Shown: piece by piece, positions 54,659 through 64,000 of the stretch
How positions within the stretch are numbered: the first letter of the stretch is position 1
Layout: the number at the start of each line of letters is the position of its first letter
Assembly: GCF_013385985.1 (NCBI RefSeq)
Contig: NZ_JACAOY010000008.1
Location: 77,025 to 141,024, forward strand
Direction of reading: 5' to 3'
From: Pseudomonas sp. B6002
GTDB taxonomy: Bacteria > Pseudomonadota > Gammaproteobacteria > Pseudomonadales > Pseudomonadaceae
Length of the DNA stretch: 64,000 bases
Made by a program: the position numbers and the translations under genes
The notes under the pieces: generated by a model
Told to the model about the DNA's origin: nothing
The model's database searches: none
What the model saw: only the letters and a program-made list of their open reading frames with translations

Positions 54659-55882
54659 TCAGATATCCAGCAGCAGACGAGCCGGGTCTTCCAGCAGGTT
54701 CTTGATGGTCACCAGGAAAGTCACGGCTTCTTTACCATCGATCAGGCGGTGATCGTAGGACAGCGCCAGGTACATCATCGGACGGATCACGACCTGGCCG
54801 TTGATGGCCATCGGACGCTGGATGATGTTGTGCATGCCCAGGATCGCAGCTTGTGGTGGGTTGACGATCGGAGTCGACATCATCGAACCGAAGGTACCAC
54901 CGTTGGTGATGGTGAAGGTACCGCCGGTCATCTCGTCGATGGTCAGCTTGCCGTCACGGGCTTTCTTGCCGAAGGTGGCGATGCCGCCTTCGATTTCAGC
55001 CAGGCTCATCAGTTCGGCGTTACGCAGAACCGGAACCACCAGGCCGCGGTCGCTGGACACGGCAACGCCGACGTCTGCATAGCCGTGGTAAACGATGTCG
55101 TTGCCGTCGATCGAAGCGTTGACTGCCGGGAAGCGTTTCAGCGCTTCGGTGGCCGCTTTCACGAAGAAGGACATGAAGCCCAGACGCACGCCGTTATGGC
55201 TCTTCTCAAAGAGATCCTTGTACTTCGAACGCAACGCCATGACTTCGGTCATGTCGACTTCGTTGAAGGTAGTCAGCATCGCCATGTTCGATTGTGCTTC
55301 AACCAGGCGCTTGGCCACGGTGGCACGTACACGGGTCATCGGAACGCGCTTCTCGGTGCGGTCGCCAGCAGCGAACACAGGCGCAGCAGCAGCCGGGGCA
55401 GCAGCCTTGGCAGGTGCGGCAGCTGGAGCGTTCTTCTTGGCTTCAACAGCCGCAACCACGTCTTCCTTGGTGATGCGACCATCTTTGCCGGTGCCTTTTA
55501 CGGAAGCCAGGTTGATGCCGTTCTCTTCAGCCAGCTGACGGGCAGCCGGTGCAGCGATCGGGTCTTCAGCGCCAGCAGCCGGAGCGGCAGCTGGAGCAGC
55601 GGCGGCGGCCGGTGCAGCAGCGGCAGGAGCAGCGGCAGCAGCGCTGCCCTCTTCGATCGAACCCAGAACCTGGTTCGACAGAACGGTAGCGCCTTCTTCG
55701 GCAACGATTGCGCCCAGTACGCCGTCAGCTTCAGCCAACACTTCCAGAACGACTTTGTCGGTCTCGATGTCGACGATCAGGTCGTCACGCTTTACGGCGT
55801 CGCCTGGTTTCTTGTGCCAAGTGGCAACGGTGCCATCGGCAACCGATTCCGGGAATGACGGGGCTTTGATTTCGATAGCCAT
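54659..55882 (-). CDS. sucB: Dihydrolipoamide succinyltransferase (E2)
   Basis: Core of the 2-oxoglutarate dehydrogenase complex. The 407-residue protein has a lipoyl domain with K43 ([11 protein letters not shown]), an Ala/Pro-rich linker (about 80-105) and a peripheral subunit-binding domain ([30 protein letters not shown]). A second Ala/Pro linker follows, then the acyltransferase domain with [12 protein letters not shown] (catalytic His). The linkers cause the low-complexity stretches near 55380-55660. Confidence 0.98.
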   Translation of the reverse strand: MAIEIKAPSFPESVADGTVATWHKKPGDAVKRDDLIVDIETDKVVLEVLAEADGVLGAIVAEEGATVLSNQVLGSIEEGSAAAAAPAAAAPAAAAAPAAAPAAGAEDPIAAPAARQLAEENGINLASVKGTGKDGRITKEDVVAAVEAKKNAPAAAPAKAAAPAAAAPVFAAGDRTEKRVPMTRVRATVAKRLVEAQSNMAMLTTFNEVDMTEVMALRSKYKDLFEKSHNGVRLGFMSFFVKAATEALKRFPAVNASIDGNDIVYHGYADVGVAVSSDRGLVVPVLRNAELMSLAEIEGGIATFGKKARDGKLTIDEMTGGTFTITNGGTFGSMMSTPIVNPPQAAILGMHNIIQRPMAINGQVVIRPMMYLALSYDHRLIDGKEAVTFLVTIKNLLEDPARLLLDI

Positions 55883-55926
55883 TATCTGTGGGTCCTTAAA
55901 ATTCGGTTTCAGTCAGCGCGAAGGCG

Positions 55927-58758
55927 TTAAACAGTGAAAGCATCTTGCAGCAGTTTTTCCTGCTGCTCGGCGTGCATCGACGCATAACCACATGCAGGTG
56001 CAGCAGAAGCATCGCGACCGGCGTACTCCAGGTTCAGCGCCTTGTTGTGGTTACCCATGCTGCGACGCAGGTGATGCTGGCTGCTGTACCACGCGCCCTG
56101 GTTCATCGGTTCTTCCTGGCACCACACCACGTTAGTGAGGTTGGTGTAAGGCGCGATGGCCTCCATCAGGTCGTCTTCCGGGAACGGGTAAAGCTGCTCG
56201 ATACGCACGATGGCGATGTCTTCGCGGCCTTCGGCACGGCGTTTTTCCAGCAAGTCGTAGTAGACCTTGCCACTGCACAGGATCAGGCGAGTCACCTTGG
56301 CCGCGTCCAGCGCGTCGATTTCCGGGATCACGGTCTGGAACGAACCATCCGCCAGATCTTCCAGGGTCGAGATGGCCAATTTGTGACGCAGCAGCGATTT
56401 CGGGGTCAGCACTACCAGCGGCTTGCGCAGCGGGCGGATCACCTGGCGACGCAGCAAGTGGTAGATCTGGGCCGGGGTCGTCGGCACGCACACCTGAATG
56501 TTGTGCTCGGCGCACAGCTGCAGGTAACGCTCCAGACGGGCCGAGGAGTGCTCAGGCCCCTGACCTTCATAACCGTGTGGCAGCAACATGGTCAGACCGC
56601 ACAGACGGCCCCACTTGTGCTCGCCGCTGGTGATGAACTGGTCGATCACTACTTGAGCACCGTTGGCGAAGTCGCCGAACTGGGCTTCCCAGATCACCAG
56701 CGCGTTTGGCGTGGTGGTCGAGTAACCGTATTCGAACGCCAGTACGGCTTCTTCGGACAGGAACGAATCGTACAGGTCGAAACGCGGCTGGCCTTCGTAC
56801 AGGTGTTGCAGCGGTACGTAGGTGGTTGCGTCTTTCTGGTTGTGCAGAACCGCGTGACGGTGCGAGAACGTACCACGGCCGATGTCCTGGCCAGTCATGC
56901 GGATCGGGTGACCTTCGAACGCCAGGGTCGCGTACGCCATGGTTTCAGCGTAACCCCAGTTGATCGGCAGGCCGCCGGCTTGCATCTTCTGACGGTCTTC
57001 GTAGATCTTCGCAACCTGGCGCTGTACGACGAAGCCTTCCGGGATTTCCAGCAGCTTGGCAGACAGTTCCTGCAGGGTCTTGAGGTCGAACGACGTGTCG
57101 TGACGGGCAGTCCAGCCGTGGCCCAGATACGGGCGCCAGTCCACAAACAGCTCTTTGTTCGGCTCTTTAACCAGGCTCTTCACAACATGCAGACCGTTGT
57201 CCAGCGCGTTGCGGTATTCGTCGACTTTCGCCTGAACACGCGCATCGTCAACCACACCGGCCTTGGTCAGGCTTTCGGCGTACAGCTCACGGGTAGTGCG
57301 CTGCTTGGTGATCTGCTGGTACATCAACGGCTGGGTGCCGCTTGGCTCGTCCGCTTCGTTGTGACCGCGACGGCGGTAGCAAACCAGGTCGATGACCACG
57401 TCACGCTTGAACTGCATGCGGTAGTCGACAGCCAGTTGGGTCACGAACAACACGGCTTCCGGATCATCACCATTCACATGGAGGATCGGCGCCTGGATCA
57501 TCTTGGCAACGTCGGTCGCGTACTCGGTAGAGCGTGCGTCCAGCGGGTTGCTGATGGTGAAGCCCACCTGGTTGTTGATGACGATGTGAACGGTGCCGCC
57601 GGTCTTGAAGCCGCGAGTCTGCGACATCTGGAACGTTTCCAGGACCACGCCTTGACCGGCGAATGCCGCGTCACCGTGGATGGAAATCGGCAGGACCTTC
57701 TCACCGGTAGCGTCGTTGCGACGATCCTGACGTGCACGGACCGAACCCTCGACCACCGGGGAAACGATTTCCAGGTGGGATGGGTTGAAGGCCATGGCCA
57801 GGTGAACTTCACCGCCGGTGGTCATCACGTTGGACGAGAAGCCCTGATGGTATTTAACGTCACCGGAACCCAGCTCGACCTTCTTCTTGCCTTCGAACTC
57901 GTCGAACAGCTCACGCGGGTTCTTGCCGAAGGTGTTGACCAACACGTTCAGGCGACCACGGTGGGCCATGCCGATCACGATTTCCTTGGTGCCGTAGGAA
58001 CCGGAACGCTGGATCAGCTCGTCGAGCATCGGGATCAGGCTTTCGCCGCCTTCCAGGCCGAAACGCTTGGTGCCCGGGTATTTGGTACCCAGGTATTTTT
58101 CCAGGCCTTCAGCGGCGGTCACGCGCTCAAGCAGGTGGCTGCGAACATCGGCGGACAGAACCGGACGGCCACGCACGCCTTCCAGGCGATGCTGGAACCA
58201 GTGGCGCTGCTCGGAATCGGTGATGTGCGTAAATTCAGCGCCGATGGTGCGGCAATATGTCTGCTGCAACGCTTCGTGAATTTCGCGTAGGCTCGCTTCC
58301 TCTTTGCCGATGAACAGGTCGCCGGCACGGAAGGTCGTATCAAGATCGGCATTGGTCAAGCCGTAATGATTGATCGACAGGTCTGCAGGTGCAGGACGCT
58401 TCCAGAGCCCCAGCGGGTCAAGCTGGGCCGCCTGGTGGCCACGCATCCGGTAGGCCTGGATCAGTCGCAGTACTTCAACTTGCTTCTTCTCGTGCTCGCT
58501 GCTCACGCTACCGGCGGAAACCGGCTGGGCGCGGCGCTGGTTCTTTGCCAGCAGCACAAACTGATCGCGAATTGTTGCATGCGATACATCGGTGGCAGCG
58601 TTGCCGTCTGAAGACAACGTCTGAAATTTGGTGCGCCATTCTTCTGGCACAGCGTTAGGGTCGTGCAGGTAGAGCTCATAAAGCTCTTCCACATAGGCAG
58701 CGTTACCACCTGAAAGATAGCCGCTGTTCCACATGCGCTGCATCACGCTTTCTTGCAT
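55927..58758 (-). CDS. sucA: 2-oxoglutarate dehydrogenase E1
   Basis: Thiamine-diphosphate enzyme that decarboxylates 2-oxoglutarate and reductively succinylates the E2 lipoyl group. The 943-residue protein starts MQESVMQRMWNSGYLSGGNA and has GMAHRGRLNVLVN and SIHGDAAFAGQGVV for cofactor binding. RRGHNEADEP follows, then the C-terminal VIWEAQFGDFANGAQVVID. The ATG has GAGGGT nine bases upstream. It is the first gene of sucA-sucB-lpdG-sucC-sucD. Confidence 0.98.
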   Translation of the reverse strand: MQESVMQRMWNSGYLSGGNAAYVEELYELYLHDPNAVPEEWRTKFQTLSSDGNAATDVSHATIRDQFVLLAKNQRRAQPVSAGSVSSEHEKKQVEVLRLIQAYRMRGHQAAQLDPLGLWKRPAPADLSINHYGLTNADLDTTFRAGDLFIGKEEASLREIHEALQQTYCRTIGAEFTHITDSEQRHWFQHRLEGVRGRPVLSADVRSHLLERVTAAEGLEKYLGTKYPGTKRFGLEGGESLIPMLDELIQRSGSYGTKEIVIGMAHRGRLNVLVNTFGKNPRELFDEFEGKKKVELGSGDVKYHQGFSSNVMTTGGEVHLAMAFNPSHLEIVSPVVEGSVRARQDRRNDATGEKVLPISIHGDAAFAGQGVVLETFQMSQTRGFKTGGTVHIVINNQVGFTISNPLDARSTEYATDVAKMIQAPILHVNGDDPEAVLFVTQLAVDYRMQFKRDVVIDLVCYRRRGHNEADEPSGTQPLMYQQITKQRTTRELYAESLTKAGVVDDARVQAKVDEYRNALDNGLHVVKSLVKEPNKELFVDWRPYLGHGWTARHDTSFDLKTLQELSAKLLEIPEGFVVQRQVAKIYEDRQKMQAGGLPINWGYAETMAYATLAFEGHPIRMTGQDIGRGTFSHRHAVLHNQKDATTYVPLQHLYEGQPRFDLYDSFLSEEAVLAFEYGYSTTTPNALVIWEAQFGDFANGAQVVIDQFITSGEHKWGRLCGLTMLLPHGYEGQGPEHSSARLERYLQLCAEHNIQVCVPTTPAQIYHLLRRQVIRPLRKPLVVLTPKSLLRHKLAISTLEDLADGSFQTVIPEIDALDAAKVTRLILCSGKVYYDLLEKRRAEGREDIAIVRIEQLYPFPEDDLMEAIAPYTNLTNVVWCQEEPMNQGAWYSSQHHLRRSMGNHNKALNLEYAGRDASAAPACGYASMHAEQQEKLLQDAFTV

Positions 58759-58945
58759 GCTTGGTCACCCTCGATTTGGGGACACCACCGGCGAAAACAC
58801 CGAGTTTGCTTGCAAAAGGCCAAGTGCAGCGACCAAAACAAGCCACTTAGGATCACGCTGATAGTTCGGGTACCAACCCGAATGCCCCTGCTTGTCTCAT
58901 TTCTTCAAAATAAGAGCCGCGGCTTTGTAAGTCGCTGCTCAAGTT

Positions 58946-58979
58946 AAAACTACGGCGCCGGTTGAAGCCTGCGCCGTAG
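58946..58979 (-). terminator. Terminator after sdhB
   Basis: On the minus strand, CTACGGCGC and GCGCCGTAG pair and are followed by TTTTAACTT. This separates the sdh operon from sucA, although read-through is possible. Confidence 0.75.
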
Positions 58980-59019
58980 CATTTACGGGCACAACGGTCC
59001 TGCTTTGCTACAACGTCAG

Positions 59020-59724
59020 TTACACGCCGCTTTGCAGCAGCATGTTACGGATGTGACCAATGGCCTTAGTCGGGTTCAGGCCTTTGGGACATACGTTGAC
59101 GCAGTTCATGATCCCGCGGCAGCGGAATACGCTGAACGGGTCATCCAGTGAAGCCAGACGCTCGGACGTCTTGGTGTCACGGCTGTCTGCCAGGAAGCGA
59201 TAGGCTTGCAGCAGCGCAGCTGGACCCAGGAACTTGTCCGGGTTCCACCAGAAGGACGGGCACGAGGTCGAGCAGCAAGCGCACAGGATGCACTCGTACA
59301 GACCGTCGAGCTTTTCACGCTCTTCAGGGGACTGCAGACGCTCGATGGCCGGAGCCGGCGTGTCGTTCTGCAGGAACGGCTTAACTTTCTCGTATTGCTT
59401 GTAGAAGATGCTCATATCGACGACCAGGTCACGGATAACCGGCAAACCTGGCAGAGGACGAACGATCAGCTTGTTGCCTTTGACCACGGCCGACAGCGGC
59501 GTGATGCACGCCAGGCCGTTTTTGCCGTTGATGTTCATGCCGTCGGAACCGCAGACACCTTCACGGCAAGAGCGACGATAGGAGAAACCTTCGTCCTGCT
59601 CTTTGATCAGTGCCAGTACATCCAGCACCATCAGGTCTTTACCACCGGTATCGACCTGGAATTCCTGCATGAACGGCGCGGCGTCCTGATCAGGGTTGTA
59701 GCGATAAACACTGACTTTCAACAT
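59020..59724 (-). CDS. sdhB: Succinate dehydrogenase iron-sulfur subunit
   Basis: Carries electrons from FAD to ubiquinone through three Fe-S clusters. The 234-residue protein has a [2Fe-2S] set (CREGVCGSDGMNINGKNGLAC) and [4Fe-4S]/[3Fe-4S] sets (CILCACCSTSCPSFWWN; CRGIMNCVNVCPKGLNP). The ATG at 59724, giving MLKVSVYRYNP, is preferred; a GTG nine bases earlier lies inside the ribosome site AAGGGTGG. Fourth gene of sdhCDAB. Confidence 0.97.
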   Translation of the reverse strand: MLKVSVYRYNPDQDAAPFMQEFQVDTGGKDLMVLDVLALIKEQDEGFSYRRSCREGVCGSDGMNINGKNGLACITPLSAVVKGNKLIVRPLPGLPVIRDLVVDMSIFYKQYEKVKPFLQNDTPAPAIERLQSPEEREKLDGLYECILCACCSTSCPSFWWNPDKFLGPAALLQAYRFLADSRDTKTSERLASLDDPFSVFRCRGIMNCVNVCPKGLNPTKAIGHIRNMLLQSGV

Positions 59725-59735
59725 GGCAGCCACCC

Positions 59736-61508
59736 TTAGTAAGTCCGAATCTTCGGTTCAAACGTCGGAACCGTCTTCGGCGAGAAGTTCACGGCACGCT
59801 TGGTTACGCGCTTGTCACCCGGGAAGTACAGGGTGTGGCACAACCAGTTTTCGTCGTCGCGATCTTCAAAGTCTTCACGGGCGTGGGCGCCACGGGATTC
59901 TTTACGAACCTCGGCCGCGATGGCAGTCGCTTCGGCCACTTCCAGCAGGTTTTGCAGCTCAAGGGCTTCGATACGAGCGGTGTTGAACGCCTGGCTCTTA
60001 TCGTTGATCTTGACGTTGGCGATGCGCTTGCGCAGATCCGCCAGCTGGGCAATACCCTTCTGCATGTATTCGCCGGTACGGAATACACCGAAGTAGTTCT
60101 GCATGCAGCTTTGCAGCTCGCGACGCAGGGTGGCTACGTCTTCGCCATCGGTACGTTCGTTCAGGGCGTTCAGGCGCGCCATGGCCGCGTTGATGTTGGC
60201 TTCGGTAGCGTCGTCGTAATGGATACCGTCGGTCAGCGCCTTTTCCAGGTGCAGGCCGGCAGCACGGCCGAATACCACCAGGTCGAGCAACGAGTTGCCG
60301 CCCAGACGGTTGGCACCGTGAACCGATACGCAAGCCACTTCACCCACTGCGAACAGGCCAGGGATGATGGCGTCTTTACCTTCGCTGTCCTGGGTGATCG
60401 CCTGGCCATGAATGTTGGTGGCAACGCCGCCCATCATATAGTGGCAAGTCGGAACAACCGGAACCGGAGCAACGACCGGGTCAACGTGCGCGAACGTCTT
60501 GGACAGTTCGCAGATACCTGGCAGGCGGCTGTGCAGCACTTCCTCACCCAGGTGATCGAGCTTGAGCAGTACGTGGTCGCCGTTAGGGCCACAGCCGTTG
60601 CCGGCGATGATTTCCTTAACCATCGAGCGAGCAACAACGTCACGACCCGCCAGGTCTTTCGCGTTCGGAGCGTAACGCTCCATGAAACGCTCGCCGTGCT
60701 TGTTGATCAGGTAACCACCTTCACCACGGCAACCTTCTGTCACCAGCACACCGGCGCCGGCGATGCCGGTCGGGTGGAACTGCCACATTTCGATGTCTTG
60801 TACCGGTACGCCAGCACGCAGTGCCATGCCAACGCCGTCGCCGGTATTGATCAGGGCATTGGTGGTCGACGCGTAGATACGGCCTGCACCGCCAGTCGCC
60901 AGAACGGTAGCATTGGCGCGGATGTAGGTGGTTTCACCGGTTTCGATGCAGATGGCGATCACGCCAACAAATGCACCGTCGGCGTTCTTCACCAGGTCTA
61001 CCGCGTAGTACTCGTTCAGGAACGTGGTGCCGGCTTTCAAGTTGCCCTGATAAAGGGTGTGCAGCAGCGCGTGACCGGTACGGTCGGACGCCGCGCAGGT
61101 ACGGGCAGCCTGGCCGCCTTTACCGTAATCCTTCGACTGACCGCCGAATGGACGCTGGTAAATACGACCTTGCTCGGTACGGGAAAACGGCAGACCCATG
61201 TGGTCCAGCTCGAACACCGCGGCCGGGCCTTCTTGACACATGTATTCGATAGCGTCCTGGTCACCGATGTAGTCGGAACCCTTGACGGTATCGTACATGT
61301 GCCAGCGCCAGTCATCGTTCGGGTCGGCGGACGCGATGGCGCAGGTGATGCCACCCTGGGCCGATACGGTGTGGGAACGCGTTGGGAACACCTTGGTGAT
61401 CACGGCAGTCTTGTGACCACCCTGAGCCAGCTGCAGCGCTGCGCGCATGCCAGCACCGCCGCCACCAATGATGATGGCGTCGAAGGAAATAGTTGGAATG
61501 TTAGCCAT
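59736..61508 (-). CDS. sdhA: Succinate dehydrogenase flavoprotein subunit
   Basis: Oxidises succinate to fumarate. The 590-residue protein has an N-terminal dinucleotide motif ([15 protein letters not shown]), the covalent FAD His in [11 protein letters not shown], the substrate region [21 protein letters not shown] and the capping-domain signature ([14 protein letters not shown]). It lies three bases after sdhD and eleven bases before the sdhB start, so the complex is made in one transcript. Confidence 0.98.
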   Translation of the reverse strand: MANIPTISFDAIIIGGGGAGMRAALQLAQGGHKTAVITKVFPTRSHTVSAQGGITCAIASADPNDDWRWHMYDTVKGSDYIGDQDAIEYMCQEGPAAVFELDHMGLPFSRTEQGRIYQRPFGGQSKDYGKGGQAARTCAASDRTGHALLHTLYQGNLKAGTTFLNEYYAVDLVKNADGAFVGVIAICIETGETTYIRANATVLATGGAGRIYASTTNALINTGDGVGMALRAGVPVQDIEMWQFHPTGIAGAGVLVTEGCRGEGGYLINKHGERFMERYAPNAKDLAGRDVVARSMVKEIIAGNGCGPNGDHVLLKLDHLGEEVLHSRLPGICELSKTFAHVDPVVAPVPVVPTCHYMMGGVATNIHGQAITQDSEGKDAIIPGLFAVGEVACVSVHGANRLGGNSLLDLVVFGRAAGLHLEKALTDGIHYDDATEANINAAMARLNALNERTDGEDVATLRRELQSCMQNYFGVFRTGEYMQKGIAQLADLRKRIANVKINDKSQAFNTARIEALELQNLLEVAEATAIAAEVRKESRGAHAREDFEDRDDENWLCHTLYFPGDKRVTKRAVNFSPKTVPTFEPKIRTY

Positions 61509-61511
61509 GAA

Positions 61512-61880
61512 TCAGATACCCCAAAGAATCTGCACACCCCAGACGAAGTAAGCGAACATTGCAACGCCGCAGACTGCCTGGAAGAGGAAACGTACTGCGG
61601 TCGCGGACTTGCCCAGCGCCATCGGCGTCAGGTAGTCGGTCGCGATGGTCCACATGCCAACCCAGGCGTGAGCGCCCAGGGCTACAAGGGCCAGCAGACT
61701 GAAGATTCGCATCGCATTGTGGGAAAACAGGCCATGCCATTGCTCATAGCTGATGCCTGGATTTGCGACGAGGTATCCGATCAGGAAAATGAAATAAGCC
61801 GCGAGAACGACCGCAGACACACGCTGTGCCATCCAGTCATAGAGGCCCGAACGCGAAAGGTTCGTAACGCTGGTTACCAT
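61512..61880 (-). CDS. sdhD: Succinate dehydrogenase membrane anchor subunit
   Basis: A 122-residue anchor with three membrane helices (about 18-38, 55-80, 92-115) and the heme/quinone-side His in the second helix (LVALGAHAWVGMW). The ATG at 61880 has AGGAG seven to eight bases before it, lying within the last codons of sdhC. The coding regions overlap by seven bases. Confidence 0.95.
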   Translation of the reverse strand: MVTSVTNLSRSGLYDWMAQRVSAVVLAAYFIFLIGYLVANPGISYEQWHGLFSHNAMRIFSLLALVALGAHAWVGMWTIATDYLTPMALGKSATAVRFLFQAVCGVAMFAYFVWGVQILWGI

Positions 61881-62248
61881 ATCCAAACTCCTGCCAGAAC
61901 GATCAGCACCACGGAAATGGCGATGATGATTTTCGAGCCCAGGCGGCCGCCTTCCAGCGTCTCACCGATACCCGCATCCATGATCAAGTGGCGCACACCG
62001 GCAACCAGGTGATACAGCAGAGCGGACAGGAGGCCCCATGCTACGAACTTGGCCAGCGGGCTGGTCAAGCATGCCTTCACCTCGGCGTAACCTTCCTCGG
62101 AACCCAGGGATTTGCTCAATGCATAAAGCATGATGCCCAAGCCCAGGAACAGGATGATGCCGGAAACACGGTGCAGGAACGACGTAACGCCGGTGATGGG
62201 GAGTTTGATGGTCCTTAGGTCTAGGTTTACAGGTCGTTGGCTATTCAC
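61874..62248 (-). CDS. sdhC: Succinate dehydrogenase cytochrome b556 subunit
   Basis: A 124-residue anchor subunit with three membrane helices. The family start is RPVNLDLRTIKLPITGVTSFLHRVSG, with the heme His in LLYHLVAGVRHLIMD. A GTG at 62248 is the only in-frame start close to the conserved RPVNLDL segment, but it has no Shine-Dalgarno. An upstream GTG (62261) has AGGGG at ideal spacing but is put out of frame by a run of seven A. First gene of sdhCDAB. Confidence 0.92.
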   Translation of the reverse strand: MNSQRPVNLDLRTIKLPITGVTSFLHRVSGIILFLGLGIMLYALSKSLGSEEGYAEVKACLTSPLAKFVAWGLLSALLYHLVAGVRHLIMDAGIGETLEGGRLGSKIIIAISVVLIVLAGVWIW

Positions 62249-62383
62249 GGCTTTTTTTCACACTGAAGAGCCCCTAACAATCAGGGCAAAGTTGTTGGGG
62301 AGTGCACTGGTCAGGTAAGCACCACCCAGGGAGTGCGACCCCCAATGAAAGCAAGCCCAAAAGCCCTTGGCGGTCGGTGGCCG

Positions 62384-62412
62384 AGTATAGACAGTTAGGT
62401 TACTAATGACAA
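62384..62412 (-). promoter_or_regulatory. Sigma-70 promoter of sdhCDAB
   Basis: On the minus strand, TTGTCA (62412-62407), 17 bases, TATACT (62389-62384), about 135 bases before the sdhC start. The sdhC leader lies between; the remainder of 62413-62526 shows no gene. Confidence 0.75.
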
Positions 62413-62526
62413 CGCGCCGTCCTCACCCTAATAGCTGATTGCGCTGGCGGTATAAAAGGCGTAAATGGCAGTCAATTTCGAGGAAAAAGTACGGTTAAAG
62501 CCTTCTGGCGCAAGACTTTAGGCAAA

Positions 62527-62554
62527 TTGACATCTGGATTTATATCAATATAGT
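62527..62554 (+). promoter_or_regulatory. Sigma-70 promoter of gltA
   Basis: TTGACA (62527-62532), 16 bases, TATAGT (62549-62554), about 58 bases before the gltA start. It faces away from the sdhC promoter in the same intergenic region. Confidence 0.78.
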
Positions 62555-62612
62555 GGTGCGGGCCCTGCGTGGGGGGTCTGTCTGATGATTTGAAGCATAA
62601 ATAGGAGGCCAC

Positions 62613-63902
62613 ATGGCTGACAAAAAAGCGCAGTTGATCATCGAGGGCGCAGCCCCCGTCGAGCTGCCCATTTTAACCGGCACCGTTGGTCCCGATGTTA
62701 TCGACGTACGGGGCCTGACGGCCACGGGCCGTTTCACTTTCGACCCAGGCTTCATGTCGACCGCCTCTTGCGAGTCGAAGATCACCTATATCGATGGCGA
62801 CAATGGCATTCTGCTGCACCGGGGCTACCCGATCGAGCAGTTGGCCGAGAAGTCGGACTACCTGGAAACCTGCTACCTGCTGCTAAATGGCGAATTGCCA
62901 ACCGCTGAGCAGAAAGCCAAGTTTGTCAGTAATGTGAAGAACCACACCATGGTTCACGAGCAGTTGAAGACCTTCTTCAACGGCTTCCGTCGCGACGCCC
63001 ACCCGATGGCGGTCATGTGCGGCGTGGTCGGCGCCCTGTCGGCCTTCTATCACGACTCCCTCGACATCAATAACCCGCAGCATCGCGAAATCTCCGCGAT
63101 CCGCCTGGTTGCCAAGATGCCGACCCTGGCCGCGATGGTGTACAAGTACTCCATGGGCCAACCCATGATGTACCCGCGCAACGACCTGTCGTATGCGGAA
63201 AACTTCCTGCACATGATGTTCAACACGCCGTGCGAGATCAAACCGATCAGCCCGACACTCGCCAAGGCCATGGACCGGATCTTCATCCTCCACGCCGACC
63301 ACGAGCAGAACGCATCGACTTCCACCGTGCGTCTGGCCGGCTCTTCGGGTGCCAACCCGTTCGCCTGTATCGCCGCCGGTATCGCCGCACTGTGGGGCCC
63401 TGCCCACGGCGGTGCGAACGAAGCCGTACTGACCATGCTCGATGAAATCGGCGATGTGTCCAACATCGACAAGTTCATCGCCAAGGCCAAGGACAAGAAC
63501 GATCCGTTCAAGCTGATGGGCTTCGGTCACCGGGTCTACAAGAACCGCGACCCACGCGCCACCGTGATGAAGCAGACCTGCGACGAAGTGTTGAAGGAAC
63601 TGGGCATCAAGAACGATCCGCAACTCGAACTGGCCATGCGCCTGGAAGAGATCGCCCTGACCGACCCGTACTTCATCGAACGCTCGCTGTACCCGAACGT
63701 CGACTTCTACTCGGGGATCATCCTCAAGGCGATCGGCATTCCAACCAGCATGTTCACCGTGATCTTCGCCCTGGCGCGGACCGTGGGCTGGATCTCCCAC
63801 TGGAAAGAAATGCTCTCCAGCCCGTACAAGATTGGCCGCCCGCGCCAGCTGTACACCGGCTACGAGTCGCGTGACATCACCCAGCTGGAAGACCGCAAGT
63901 AA
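62613..63902 (+). CDS. gltA: Citrate synthase (type II)
   Basis: Condenses oxaloacetate and acetyl-CoA. The 429-residue protein has the length of the hexameric, NADH-sensitive Gram-negative enzymes. Motifs include [21 protein letters not shown], the His in [12 protein letters not shown], and the catalytic [20 protein letters not shown] is placed seven bases before the ATG. It is divergent from sdhCDAB, as in other pseudomonads. Confidence 0.98.
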   Translation: MADKKAQLIIEGAAPVELPILTGTVGPDVIDVRGLTATGRFTFDPGFMSTASCESKITYIDGDNGILLHRGYPIEQLAEKSDYLETCYLLLNGELPTAEQKAKFVSNVKNHTMVHEQLKTFFNGFRRDAHPMAVMCGVVGALSAFYHDSLDINNPQHREISAIRLVAKMPTLAAMVYKYSMGQPMMYPRNDLSYAENFLHMMFNTPCEIKPISPTLAKAMDRIFILHADHEQNASTSTVRLAGSSGANPFACIAAGIAALWGPAHGGANEAVLTMLDEIGDVSNIDKFIAKAKDKNDPFKLMGFGHRVYKNRDPRATVMKQTCDEVLKELGIKNDPQLELAMRLEEIALTDPYFIERSLYPNVDFYSGIILKAIGIPTSMFTVIFALARTVGWISHWKEMLSSPYKIGRPRQLYTGYESRDITQLEDRK

Positions 63903-63926
63903 GCCGCTAACGGCTTGATTGCTCTG

Positions 63927-63957
63927 AATAAGGCCTCCCTAACGGAGGCCTTATTCG
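63927..63957 (+). terminator. Terminator of gltA
   Basis: GAATAAGGCCTCC and GGAGGCCTTATTC are perfect 13-base arms around CTAAC, followed by G and T residues. Confidence 0.85.
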
Positions 63958-63992
63958 TTTCTGCGCCCCCCCCCTACAACACCACCCCCTCT

Positions 63993-64000
63993 GTAGGAGC
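63993..64000. repeat. Start of a REP unit at the window edge
   Basis: GTAGGAGC, the first eight bases of the GTAGGAGCCGG family, cut by the end of the window. Confidence 0.6.

Overview
The window is a stretch of chromosome from a fluorescent Pseudomonas (P. fluorescens group). The evidence is the codon usage and GC content, abundant Pseudomonas REP-type palindromes (GTAGGAGCCGGCTTGCC, GTGGGAGCTGGCTTGCC), and core gene order. From about 28 kb to the end, the order follows my recollection of the P. aeruginosa PAO1 segment running from the acyl-CoA synthetase (PA1617) and gpsA (PA1614) through fabAB (PA1610/PA1609), htpG (PA1596) and brnQ (PA1590) to sucDC-lpdG-sucBA, sdhBADC and gltA (PA1580). 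No insertion sequence, prophage, integrase or CRISPR array was seen.

Region 1 (1-9.5 kb) is the most accessory part. It has a truncated LysR gene divergent from an alanyl-tRNA editing gene, a REP array running into the end of a phoD-type phosphatase gene, and a GNAT gene. Divergent from these lies a self-contained TonB cluster: exbD, tonB, a TonB-dependent receptor and exbB. A terminator-like hairpin then separates it from a secreted two-HKD phospholipase D-family protein. The phosphatase and the PLD-like protein suggest scavenging of a phosphorylated substrate; the substrate is unknown.

Region 2 (9.7-26.5 kb) is mixed. It holds a secreted M20 peptidase, a polyamine-type binding protein divergent from a LuxR-type regulator, three tandem tRNA-Glu/tRNA-Gly pairs, a membrane-anchored protein of unknown function, an alpha/beta hydrolase and an HBM-type chemoreceptor. 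It continues with a MocR regulator, an SDR, a zinc-independent MDR reductase, pyrF, an OmpR-type two-component pair and an AI-2E family permease.

Region 3 (26.6-48.9 kb) centres on lipid metabolism and sensing. It has a DUF4892 protein, two hydrolases, a hotdog thioesterase with an acyl-CoA synthetase, sixA-DUF4389-gpsA, and a TonB receptor/periplasmic binding protein/hybrid kinase operon leading to fabA-fabB. After these come a chemoreceptor, OsmC, pirin, a dienelactone hydrolase, htpG with a heat-shock promoter, two overlapping hotdog genes, a small lipoprotein and a DUF599 protein.

Region 4 (49-64 kb) is brnQ followed by the TCA block sucABCD-lpdG, sdhCDAB and divergent gltA. It encodes citrate synthase, the 2-oxoglutarate dehydrogenase complex, succinyl-CoA synthetase and succinate dehydrogenase. 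The sdhC and gltA promoters lie back to back.
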